Assembly: GCA_964564545.1 (NCBI GenBank)
Contig: CAZMBP010000028.1
Location: 124,001-188,000 of the forward strand
Reading direction: 5' to 3'
From: CAJQQY01 sp964564545
Lineage (GTDB): Bacteria > Bacteroidota > Bacteroidia > Chitinophagales > Saprospiraceae
Length of the DNA stretch: 64,000 nucleotides
The notes under the pieces are model-generated. The model had not been told where the DNA came from, made no database searches, and saw only the letters and a list, made by a program, of their open reading frames with translations. Shown piece by piece: positions 52,313 through 60,966 of the stretch. The first letter of the stretch is position 1; the number at the start of each line of letters is the position of its first letter. The translations under genes and the position numbers were made by a program.

Positions 52313-54235
52313 ATGATTAAAATTACTCTTCCAGATGGCAGCATTCGTGAATATGATTCAGCAGTTACTGCCATGCAAGTTGCACAATCCATCAGCGAAG
52401 GATTGGCGCGGAACGTTTTGTCCGCAAAAGTGAATGGCGAGGTATGGGATTCCATGCGTCCAATTACTGAAGATTCGACCGTGCAATTATTGACCTGGAA
52501 TGATCAAGAAGGGAAAAAAACATTTTGGCACTCCTCTGCTCACTTGATGGCAGAAGCTTTGGAAGCAGTTTACCCTGGAATAAAATTAGGAACTGGACCT
52601 GCGATCGAAAATGGATTTTACTATGACGTAGATCCTGGTGACAACAAAATATCTTCTGATGATTTTAAGAAAATCGAAGATAAGATGTTGGAATTGGCGC
52701 GTCAAAAAAATGAATATATCCGTCAAGATATTTCGAGAGCAGATGCCTTGAAATTTTTCCAAGACAAAGGAGATGAGTACAAAATTGAGTTAATTGAAAA
52801 AAGAGGAGAAGATGAAGCTTTGACACTTTACACTCAAGGAAATTTTGTGGATTTGTGTCGAGGACCTCACCTTCCTACTACTTCAAAAATCAAAGCAGTC
52901 AAATTGATGAAAGTCGCTGGAGCTTATTGGCAAGGTGATGATACTCGAAATCAGATGACTCGGATTTACGGAATTTCTTTTCCAAAAAATAAAGAACTCA
53001 CTCAGTACTTACACATGCTGGAGGAAGCGAAAAAACGTGACCACAGAAAGCTCGGTAAAGAAATGGAGTTGTTTATGTTTTCTGAAAAAGTAGGTGCAGG
53101 ACTTCCGATTTGGTTGCCAAAAGGAACTGCTTTGCGAACTCGCTTGGAGGACTTTTTGAAAAAAGAACAAATTAAAAGAGGCTACCAACCTGTAATTACT
53201 CCACACATCGGAAAGAAAGATTTATACGTGACTTCAGGTCATTATGAGAAATATGGAGAAGATAGTTTTCAACCAATTCACACTCCAAGAGAAGGAGAAG
53301 AGTTTTTGTTAAAACCGATGAACTGCCCTCACCATTGCGAAGTGTTTGGAGTGCGTCCAAGATCATATAAAGAGTTGCCTTTGCGAATTGCGGAGTTCGG
53401 AACAGTTTACCGATATGAGCAAACTGGTGAGTTGCATGGTCTGACTCGTGTTCGAGGATTTACGCAAGATGATGCGCATTTATTTTGTACACCTGATCAG
53501 TTAAAAACTGAATTTTTAGACGTGCTGGATTTGACAATGCATGTTTTAAAGAAGTTTAGTTTTGATAATGTAACTGCTCAAATTTCTTTGCGTGATCCAA
53601 ATAACAAAGAGAAATATATTGGCTCTGATGAAAATTGGGACAAAGCAGAACGTGCGATTATCGAAGCAACTCAAGAAGTTGGTTTAGCAACTGTTACTGA
53701 ATTGGGTGAAGCTGCTTTCTATGGACCAAAGTTGGACTTTATGGTTAAAGATGCTTTAGGTCGAAGTTGGCAATTGGGAACAATCCAAGTGGATTATAAT
53801 TTGCCTGAGCGATTCGAATTAGAATATGTTGGAGCTGACAATGAGAAGCACCGACCTGTGATGATTCACCGAGCACCTTTCGGAAGTATGGAAAGATTTA
53901 TGGGAGTATTGATTGAGCATTGTGGTGGTAAATTTCCATTGTGGTTGGCACCCGAGCAATTTGCCATTTTGCCATTGAGTGATAAGTATAATGAGTACGC
54001 ATACAAAGTACAAGATGCCTTGGCAGTTCATGATATTAGAGGAATCATTGACACTCGTACAGAATCAATTGGTAAAAAAATCCGAGACAATGAGGTGAAG
54101 AAAATTCCTTTTATGTTGATCGTTGGAGAGAAAGAACAAGAGGCCGGTACGGTTGGTGTGCGAAAGCAAGGAGAAGGAGATGTTGGAGCAATGTCAATGG
54201 ATGATTTTGTGAAATACTTTACGGAGCAATTATAG
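52313..54235 (+). CDS. thrS: Threonyl-tRNA synthetase
   Basis: A 640-residue class II synthetase. Order: TGS domain (1-62), editing domain with HSSAHLMAEALE (about 75-225), catalytic core (about 240-535) with the zinc-binding MNCPHHCEVF, motif 2 FGTVYRYEQTGELHGLTR, and GFTQDDAHLFC, and a C-terminal anticodon-binding domain (about 540-640). It charges tRNA-Thr in the cytoplasm and edits misacylated Ser-tRNA. Normal length. Preceded by a REPIN-like element and a recognisable promoter. Confidence 0.97.
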   Translation: MIKITLPDGSIREYDSAVTAMQVAQSISEGLARNVLSAKVNGEVWDSMRPITEDSTVQLLTWNDQEGKKTFWHSSAHLMAEALEAVYPGIKLGTGPAIENGFYYDVDPGDNKISSDDFKKIEDKMLELARQKNEYIRQDISRADALKFFQDKGDEYKIELIEKRGEDEALTLYTQGNFVDLCRGPHLPTTSKIKAVKLMKVAGAYWQGDDTRNQMTRIYGISFPKNKELTQYLHMLEEAKKRDHRKLGKEMELFMFSEKVGAGLPIWLPKGTALRTRLEDFLKKEQIKRGYQPVITPHIGKKDLYVTSGHYEKYGEDSFQPIHTPREGEEFLLKPMNCPHHCEVFGVRPRSYKELPLRIAEFGTVYRYEQTGELHGLTRVRGFTQDDAHLFCTPDQLKTEFLDVLDLTMHVLKKFSFDNVTAQISLRDPNNKEKYIGSDENWDKAERAIIEATQEVGLATVTELGEAAFYGPKLDFMVKDALGRSWQLGTIQVDYNLPERFELEYVGADNEKHRPVMIHRAPFGSMERFMGVLIEHCGGKFPLWLAPEQFAILPLSDKYNEYAYKVQDALAVHDIRGIIDTRTESIGKKIRDNEVKKIPFMLIVGEKEQEAGTVGVRKQGEGDVGAMSMDDFVKYFTEQL

Positions 54236-54258
54236 TTCGTAATTTTTTATAGAAATTT

Positions 54259-54297
54259 AAAAAGCTTACTGAATATTTTATTCAGTAAGCTTTTTTT
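54259..54297. terminator. Bidirectional intrinsic terminator
   Basis: AAAGCTTACTGAATA / TATTCAGTAAGCTTT, A/T runs on each side, between the convergent thrS and histidine kinase genes. Confidence 0.85.
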
Positions 54298-54300
54298 AGT

Positions 54301-56169
54301 TTAAATCAAGGTAAAATCCATCACTACACTCGTCCCACTTCGAATATTAAAATCAACATGAAAAATCCCCTTGAGTGCCTCGATTCTTGTTTGAATCGTT
54401 TTGCTTTTTTGCAAAAAAGCAACCTCTGTTTTTCCATCGGACTCAATAATCAGATTCAATTCATTTTCAAATTCCGTCAAATGAATCGTAATATTCTTAG
54501 GTTGAGTTTCTTTGAGTATTTTTTCTAACAGTTCATTTATTAGTCGGTAAATATTTATTTTTTGAAAATCAGAGTATTGAAAAATCAACTCGTTCTTAAT
54601 AAAAGAAATTTTTATTGTATTTGATTTTTTTAATAACTCACATAAATCTTCTATTGCCGATACTAGCCCTAAAGTGAATAATGACTTAGGCATCAAGGCA
54701 TTCGAAAGTCTACGGGTTTCAGCATGTGCTTTATCTATCCAGTTTTCTAATGTTGATTTATTATCTAGTGTTACTTGACTCAAATATAATTTTGAAATGG
54801 ACAAAATACTCCCTATGCTATCATGCAGATCTGAAGCGATTCGTCGTCGCTCTAGCTCTTCACCTTGTAATAATGCATTAGCTATTTTGATTTGATTACG
54901 ATTATTCGCTATCTCTAATTTTTCTTTTTCACGCAGGTTATTTCTATAATTTCTAACCACCAAAAATGTCAACACAATCATTTCAAAAATAAAACCTGTA
55001 AAAATAGAAAATTTTAAAATAGACCCTTGAAGCACAACTCCTCTAGATTGCAAAAACATCGAAATGGCAAAAAACAAATAGACTCCAATCACGGTGATAT
55101 ACGCCAGACTTTCAATATTTTTTTTCTTAATATACGCTTGGATTCCTAACGCAGTCAATAATATAAAAGTGAAAAGAATGGTAAATTGTAACAATAAAAT
55201 GAGGTTGTAGGAGACCAATTTAAACATTTGAACTTTACCACTCAAAGCCACCAAAAGGAATACTCCTAAACCTACAAGTATCAACATAAAGAAACCCACT
55301 CGCATAAACCAAAGATGCATTTTTGGAAAACTTCGGGCAGTTTTAAAATAAGTAATTCCAAACATCACAATGGCAAATAATTGTAAAATAGGAACTCCAA
55401 AAAAGTAAATCCATTTGATCCAAATTCCACTATTACCAAAAAGATATTGATGACCTGTTCCTTCTCTCATTAAGCAAAAAATAAACATCGCCAACACCAT
55501 CAAAAAATAAAAAAATAACAACCTCCTTCGAAATAACAATAAACTTACAAAAGCAATTATCACAAAAAACAATGCGATACCGATGAAGATCCCTAATTTA
55601 TAATTTTTGGTAGCAGATCTACCTATGAAGTGTTCTGATGTTTCCAATTTCAGGTTTGAAAAAACCAAATTGGAGGAGCGGAATAATCTTAAATAACAAT
55701 CTAAAGTATCGTTCGAAGCTATCGAAATTGGAAACAGAAAATCAATGTGTTCGACAGGTCGCTGGTTGAAATCATACCTTTCCCCAGTTGAAATTTGGTT
55801 CACCAATCTCCCATTATTATATATATATAAATCCGCCTCGCTTATTCTATAATTATCAACATTCAAATAAAAATTTAATCTCTGAGTATCAATATTAACT
55901 AATTGAAAATTCACCCAAGGACAGGCATTCACGTAGGGAAAAAGGAAATAATTCCCTTGATTGCTTTTGAAATTAGTCTTATCAATCTTTAAAACTTTTT
56001 CGATATGAGCAGTAAAAGTTGTATCTCCCCAATATTGGACTTTTGGGCTAAGATTTATCATTTCTATATTACCATCTAAAAGAATAATAGAAGCTTTGAT
56101 ATTCTTTGTAGGGAAAAAACAAAAAATAAAAAACAGGATAAATTCAATATGTATTCTACTGACTTTCAA
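54301..56169 (-). CDS. 7TMR-DISM histidine-kinase-like protein with degenerate ATP-binding domain
   Basis: 622 residues. Signal peptide, a periplasmic DISMED2-like beta-sandwich (about 30-175), seven membrane helices (about 188-400), then a HisKA_3-type dimerisation domain with the intact phosphoacceptor H in ERRRIASDLHDSIGSIL (His near 448). The catalytic domain lacks the ATP motifs: the N-box reads NELLEKILKET where the paralog has QELLNNVIQHA, and the G1 box reads ESDGKTE instead of DDGIG. Probably a pseudokinase, phosphorylated in trans by the neighbour if at all. It is the downstream member of a tandem pair and aligns along its length with it. Confidence 0.87.
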   Translation of the reverse strand: MKVSRIHIEFILFFIFCFFPTKNIKASIILLDGNIEMINLSPKVQYWGDTTFTAHIEKVLKIDKTNFKSNQGNYFLFPYVNACPWVNFQLVNIDTQRLNFYLNVDNYRISEADLYIYNNGRLVNQISTGERYDFNQRPVEHIDFLFPISIASNDTLDCYLRLFRSSNLVFSNLKLETSEHFIGRSATKNYKLGIFIGIALFFVIIAFVSLLLFRRRLLFFYFLMVLAMFIFCLMREGTGHQYLFGNSGIWIKWIYFFGVPILQLFAIVMFGITYFKTARSFPKMHLWFMRVGFFMLILVGLGVFLLVALSGKVQMFKLVSYNLILLLQFTILFTFILLTALGIQAYIKKKNIESLAYITVIGVYLFFAISMFLQSRGVVLQGSILKFSIFTGFIFEMIVLTFLVVRNYRNNLREKEKLEIANNRNQIKIANALLQGEELERRRIASDLHDSIGSILSISKLYLSQVTLDNKSTLENWIDKAHAETRRLSNALMPKSLFTLGLVSAIEDLCELLKKSNTIKISFIKNELIFQYSDFQKINIYRLINELLEKILKETQPKNITIHLTEFENELNLIIESDGKTEVAFLQKSKTIQTRIEALKGIFHVDFNIRSGTSVVMDFTLI

Positions 56170-56187
56170 TGTTTTACAAAAATAACT

Positions 56188-58077
56188 TTAATCATTAATA
56201 ATGATAGGAAATTGAATATTCACTTTTAGCCCCAGCATTTCTCCTTTAGAAAATTCGACCTGACCTTTCAACTTGGCAACTCTTCCCCGTAAAATATTAA
56301 ACCTATTTTCAGTTCTTGACAAGCCAATTCCATCATCTTCGACGGATATAAACAATTGGTTTTCTTTTTGAGATAACAAAATATTTACATTTTTTGCTTG
56401 AGCATGTTGAATCACATTATTTAGTAATTCTTGTACTATTCTATAGATGTTCATTTCTTCTTCTTTAGAAAATTGATGGTGGATGTAATGCTTTGAAAAA
56501 TGAACATTCAAAGACGCCGTTTCATTGACCATTTGGCAATATGACTCAATTACCTTTTCCAAATTTTGTTCAAATAAATTTTTCGGAATTAGATTGGTAG
56601 AGATTTTTTCCAACTCTACTTCAGAAGATTTCAAAAGTTCTGTCATCTTTTGAAAAGGAATGCGACTATCACTATTTTCATTCTTTTTCAAATAGTCATT
56701 GATGTTTCTGAGAAGTGGTTGTAAGTTTTCATGAAGCTCTGAAGTGATGCGAAGGCGTTCTTTCTCTTGACCTTTTAACAAGGTATTTGCAATTTCCAAT
56801 TCGAAGGCTAAGTTCTCTTTTTGAAGTTTATTTTTTTGAGAAAATAAATTCCAATATTCTGAAAAAAGGATAATAGAAATCATGATGAGTTCAAGACTTA
56901 ATGTAATCATCATAATATTATGAAAATCTGGACCTGAATTAATTTTCCCAAAATTATTCAACATCCCAATAACAAAAGTCAGTACATGAACAAAAACAAC
57001 TAACCCCATTCCAAATACCTCCAAACTTTGCCGCCTTACAAAATCACCAAACGCAATAGCTAGTACAATCATAAACAATCCAAAAACCAAGAAAAATTGT
57101 AGCCCTAGAAAGAAACTATTGAGTTGACTAGAATAAACTGTTCCCATCCCAAAAAATGCAGTCAAAATTCCGATAGGTAACAATACCAAAAGTATATTTT
57201 TTCCAAAAACTAAAATTTTACATAAGCGAGAAAAAGTAGTTCGCTCTTTAAAATATTCGATGACAAAAAGCAATAAGAACAAAAATTGAAAACCTGTCAA
57301 CCCTGGTCGAATCACTTTATTAAAATCAGGATGAGCATTGCTCCAAAAAAATTGAAAACCTATTCCTTCCGTTGCTAAAATATAAAGCGAAAGACTCGCC
57401 GCCAGCAAAAAATAATACACCATTATTTTTTTCCGAAAAAGTAAAATCAACAACAACGGAATGAAAATATATAAAATCAAGAGTCCAAAATACATCCCAA
57501 ACAAAAGACTAGTATGCCCATCTCTTTCCAAGAATGCTTGCCTTTTCCACAATTCTACTGGCATCACATAGGCTTCAGAATGCTTATTACTCATCAAGTA
57601 AGCTTCCACTTGTTCGTTGGGCTGCAATCGAATCGGAAATAAAAAATGTCGATGTTGAATAGGTCTTTGAATAAAAGGTAAAGCATCGCCCGTCAAAATA
57701 CTTTTCTCAACTCCACTTTTTCTAACAATAAATAATTGAAGTAAATTAATGTCTTGATTTCCGATTTCGAGAAGTAATTCTTGAATTGTAGAAGTCTCGT
57801 TTTTGAGATGAAATTTTACCCACCAGATAGCGTTGGTCACTCCTTTGTGCAAAGCATTCCTTTGATTTATCTCAAATGGAAGTTGGTTTTTATTTTTTGA
57901 AATAAAATCAAAGTTCTGACTCAAAGTAGTATCTCCATATACCTCCACAAACGGCGCAATATTAGCATATTGAAAATCTTCATCAATTTGAAAATCAAAC
58001 TCAACTATATTTGCAAATATATTGTTACAACAAACAATCAGAAGAGGGAGAATAAGATATGTTGAAAGGTTTTTCAG
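56188..58077 (-). CDS. 7TMR-DISM sensor histidine kinase, likely CTG start
   Basis: About 629 residues, paralog of the next gene. The open frame continues upstream of the first conventional start (GTG at 57948), encoding a signal peptide (KNLSTYLILPLLIVCCNNIF, then ANIVEF) and a segment that aligns with the paralog N-terminus. The only plausible start codon there is CTG at 58077. Domains: periplasmic beta-sandwich, seven membrane helices (about 190-400), HisKA_3 with H in RITSELHENLQPLL (near 449), and an intact HATPase with QELLNNVIQHAQ and DDGIG. Its likely partner is the divergent NarL-type regulator. Confidence 0.85.
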   Translation of the reverse strand: MKNLSTYLILPLLIVCCNNIFANIVEFDFQIDEDFQYANIAPFVEVYGDTTLSQNFDFISKNKNQLPFEINQRNALHKGVTNAIWWVKFHLKNETSTIQELLLEIGNQDINLLQLFIVRKSGVEKSILTGDALPFIQRPIQHRHFLFPIRLQPNEQVEAYLMSNKHSEAYVMPVELWKRQAFLERDGHTSLLFGMYFGLLILYIFIPLLLILLFRKKIMVYYFLLAASLSLYILATEGIGFQFFWSNAHPDFNKVIRPGLTGFQFLFLLLFVIEYFKERTTFSRLCKILVFGKNILLVLLPIGILTAFFGMGTVYSSQLNSFFLGLQFFLVFGLFMIVLAIAFGDFVRRQSLEVFGMGLVVFVHVLTFVIGMLNNFGKINSGPDFHNIMMITLSLELIMISIILFSEYWNLFSQKNKLQKENLAFELEIANTLLKGQEKERLRITSELHENLQPLLRNINDYLKKNENSDSRIPFQKMTELLKSSEVELEKISTNLIPKNLFEQNLEKVIESYCQMVNETASLNVHFSKHYIHHQFSKEEEMNIYRIVQELLNNVIQHAQAKNVNILLSQKENQLFISVEDDGIGLSRTENRFNILRGRVAKLKGQVEFSKGEMLGLKVNIQFPIIIND

Positions 58078-58242
58078 ATAAAATATTTTTAAATGTGAAT
58101 ATAAAATTTTACAATAAATTAGACATCTAATTTCTTTTAAAATCGTTAAAAAAGCCTACTTTTAATATTGAAGTTGTTTAAAAATATTTGCTAAAACAAC
58201 TTGATTTAGAATTGAAGAGGAGTAACTGCTATCAAAAAATAA

Positions 58243-58902
58243 ATGCCGACAAATAAAATTACCATCATAGCCGCCGACGATCACCCCATCGTGATTGATG
58301 GTATCAAATTATCGCTCAAAGATGCTACAGAATTCGAATTCATTGGGAAGGCTTACAATGAAAATCAGCTCTATTCGGTTTTGCAAAAGCAATCGGCTGA
58401 CTTATTGATTTTGGATTTGAATTTTAAAGGGGAAAATTCTTTGCAATATTTAGATCGTATCTATCAAATTCAACCACAAATCAAAGTCATTATTTTTTCT
58501 TCCTACAATACTCCAAGCCTCATCAAATCTGCCATGTCCAATAAAATAAATGGATACTTACTAAAAGACACTTCTAAGAAAGAATTGATTAAAGCACTTC
58601 ATGCGATTCATTCTGGGGAAACTTATTTTTCCCAAAATACTCAAAATGGACGAAGGGAATTAAACCAAGATGTTTCGGAAAAAATGTTAGTTGATGATTT
58701 TTTGAAAAAAAACAATTTGTCTCATCGAGAGTTGGAGGTGATTCAATTAATTGTCAAAGGACTCACAAGTGAAGCCATCGCCGAACAACTTTTTATCAGC
58801 AAACATACTGTGCAATCTCATCGAAAAAATATTCTCCGAAAATTGAGTCTTCACAGCAAAGCAGAAATCGTCAAATTCGCTTACGAAAATAATTTAGTAT
58901 AA
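58243..58902 (+). CDS. NarL/FixJ-family response regulator
   Basis: A 219-residue two-domain regulator. The receiver domain has D12-D13 (ADDHPIVIDG), the phosphorylated D58 (LLILDLNFKGENS) and the conserved Lys in YLLKDTSKKEL. The C-terminal LuxR-type helix-turn-helix (about 155-215) carries LSHRELEVIQLIVKGLTSEA and ISKHTVQSHRKNILRKL. Divergent from the two 7TMR-DISM kinases (165 bases), which are its presumed partners. Target genes unknown. Confidence 0.93.
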   Translation: MPTNKITIIAADDHPIVIDGIKLSLKDATEFEFIGKAYNENQLYSVLQKQSADLLILDLNFKGENSLQYLDRIYQIQPQIKVIIFSSYNTPSLIKSAMSNKINGYLLKDTSKKELIKALHAIHSGETYFSQNTQNGRRELNQDVSEKMLVDDFLKKNNLSHRELEVIQLIVKGLTSEAIAEQLFISKHTVQSHRKNILRKLSLHSKAEIVKFAYENNLV

Positions 58903-58928
58903 AACTCTTCCTTTTTCTTCAAACATAA

Positions 58929-58948
58929 AATCCCCTCTGGAGGGGATT
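58929..58948. repeat. Short C/G-rich palindrome
   Basis: AATCCCCTCTGGAGGGGATT lies 27 bases after the regulator stop; may be its terminator or a REP-type unit related to 40821. Confidence 0.4.
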
Positions 58949-59051
58949 GTTCGATTTTTCAGTCTTCCCTATCTTTGATCCAACAAATTTTTAATCCTTT
59001 TTCCAGAAATCTCATAGCCCTTGAAAGTCTGCACGACTTCGAAAACAGCAG

Positions 59052-59098
59052 GAGTAACTATCTAATTTTTTAAAAAAAATGAATTAGGAGAGTTACTC
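59052..59098. repeat. Imperfect long hairpin
   Basis: GAGTAACT.TC..AATT pairs with AATT..GA.AGTTACTC around an A/T-rich loop. Purpose unknown; it may be an intergenic repeat. Confidence 0.35.
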
Positions 59099-59340
59099 AA
59101 TTTTTATATTTCAATGAACTAACCATAGATTATCCCATGGACATTTTTTTACACAGATTATTACTTCTCTTATTTATTTTTTCCCCTCAGTTTAAATTTT
59201 CTATTCAAAAACGGAGCTATTATTTTCTGCAAAGCAATTGATTTTGATGTGATTTTTTGAGATTACTTTTAACCTGCTGAATTGACATTCGGTGGGATTA
59301 AAGCTTATTCAATTTTTAAAAAAATTAAAAACGCCATTTA

Positions 59341-60858
59341 ATGAAAAAGAGTCTACTACTTTTACTGATTATTTATTCTTACACTTTTGCTTTTAGTCAA
59401 ACTACAGGAGAAACTTATAAAAAAATTATAAATGATACTGGAAATATTGACGGTGCAAAGTATGAATACTCTACCACCTTCAAATATCGGTTGCACAATG
59501 CTGGATATGGAAAGTCGCCGAGTGCTATGCAAATGAGATTTTCCAATACGACAATTTCAGATATGATTTACCAAGGTTATTATGCATCTGAAATATTAGA
59601 TGATGTTAATTTTCCTGTAGCTGTCGAATTAAATGCTGCGGTGGATGGTCAGGTTACTATTTCACAAGGTAGAATAAAGACTCATGTAGATTTCAATAGA
59701 TCAGGAATTGATGACGGCTTCTTAAATTCTTATGATTTTCCCAAAAGCAAAAAAGAGGAAATCATTTCTTTATTTGGTGAAAATGTCACTTATGAAGATG
59801 TTACTCCACGTGTAACAACTGTTAGGTTATCTAACCTTTCTATTTATGGATTATCTACATTAAGAAGAAAATTGGTGGACAAAGTCAAAGAAATTGAAAG
59901 AAAAGAACAAGCAACACAAGCTAAAGCTGAAAATGAAGCTAACTATCAGCAGAAAAGGAGGGAAGCTGATAATCATTTTTATTCCCAAAATTATGAAGCT
60001 GCCCGAATGGCATATCAAGAAGCATCTTCTATTAAGAATAATGAACAAGAGCCCAAAAATAGAATTCAAGAGATAGATGAAATTTTAAGACAAGCAAAAA
60101 GTGAAAGTGACCCGCAAGAATCAACTAGCTTCATGAATAGCGAAGTCCAATCTGCCCCTAAAGAAACCATCTATCAGCAAAGAGAAAGAGAGGCTAAAGA
60201 AAAAAGAGAAAAAGAAAGATTGGAAAAAGAACAACAGATGCGAGATTACGAAGCGTTTATTCGGCAACAGGAAGAAGCGCAAGCAGCCAGAGATGTTACC
60301 AATCAAAAAATAGCGGAGACTGCCACCTCTGCTGCTACACTTGTAGTTCAAGATATCCAAGATGGATTCATTACTGACCTTGAACTTACTGCTAGTTTTA
60401 GATTATCTGATGACTTATTGGGACCAGTAGATAATACCACTTATGACCTCGGAATTGGATTCGACGGTTTTTCTATACTTTTTGGTTATGGTCCTGCAGA
60501 GAAAAGTATTTATGATGATGCGAGTGGAGGTACATTTATGGTTGGACTAGATTTAGATATTTTGAATTTAGGCGGAAACGATAAGGGTAAATGTTTTCTA
60601 AGATTAGGTTTGGGTGGGGAATTTGGTTTTGGTGATATTGAATATACCGATGAGTCAAGCTTTACGGGTTCGAACACTTTCAATGAAGATGCCATTTATT
60701 ATGGAGGACATGTGAGTGTAAAGTTGTTTGAGTATTTAGTTTTCAAATATGGTCTTGGAGGCTACAGCGGCGAATCAGATCAATATTCATTTCCTGCCGA
60801 AGAATTTAGTGGTGGATATGAAAAGTTTAGTATTGGTCTTAGGATTCCATTTAATTAG
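59341..60858 (+). CDS. Secreted coiled-coil protein with beta-barrel-like C-terminus, function unknown
   Basis: 505 residues. Signal peptide (about 1-20, FAFSQ), an N-terminal domain of about 160 residues with LRRKLVDKVKEIERKEQAT leading out of it, then a long charged helical region (about 185-330; QQREREAKEKREKERLEKEQ) interrupted by a short TPR-like part (NHFYSQNYEAARMAYQEA). The last 165 residues look like repeated beta-strands (FDGFSILFGYGPAE, CFLRLGLGGEFGFGD, YLVFKYGLGGYSG) and end in PFN. The layout suggests an envelope-anchored protein. I do not recognise the family. Confidence 0.65.
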   Translation: MKKSLLLLLIIYSYTFAFSQTTGETYKKIINDTGNIDGAKYEYSTTFKYRLHNAGYGKSPSAMQMRFSNTTISDMIYQGYYASEILDDVNFPVAVELNAAVDGQVTISQGRIKTHVDFNRSGIDDGFLNSYDFPKSKKEEIISLFGENVTYEDVTPRVTTVRLSNLSIYGLSTLRRKLVDKVKEIERKEQATQAKAENEANYQQKRREADNHFYSQNYEAARMAYQEASSIKNNEQEPKNRIQEIDEILRQAKSESDPQESTSFMNSEVQSAPKETIYQQREREAKEKREKERLEKEQQMRDYEAFIRQQEEAQAARDVTNQKIAETATSAATLVVQDIQDGFITDLELTASFRLSDDLLGPVDNTTYDLGIGFDGFSILFGYGPAEKSIYDDASGGTFMVGLDLDILNLGGNDKGKCFLRLGLGGEFGFGDIEYTDESSFTGSNTFNEDAIYYGGHVSVKLFEYLVFKYGLGGYSGESDQYSFPAEEFSGGYEKFSIGLRIPFN

Positions 60859-60966
60859 GAGAATCTGTAACTCTAAAATATTTCGTTCACATTGTGATTT
60901 TTTATAAAAAACATTCCTTTGAAAAAACTACAATTCGTAATAAAAACATCTATTAAACACTAAGAA

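Larger units (their letters stand above)
58903..59340. other. Intergenic region
   Basis: About 440 bases with a C/G palindrome (58929-58948) and a long imperfect hairpin (59052-59098). No gene was recognised. Confidence 0.5.

Noticed and set aside
52270..52455. 61-residue minus-strand ORF overlapping the thrS start
   Set aside because: It is the antisense of the thrS leader repeats and TGS domain; the repeats give it a YWDFEYWDF end.
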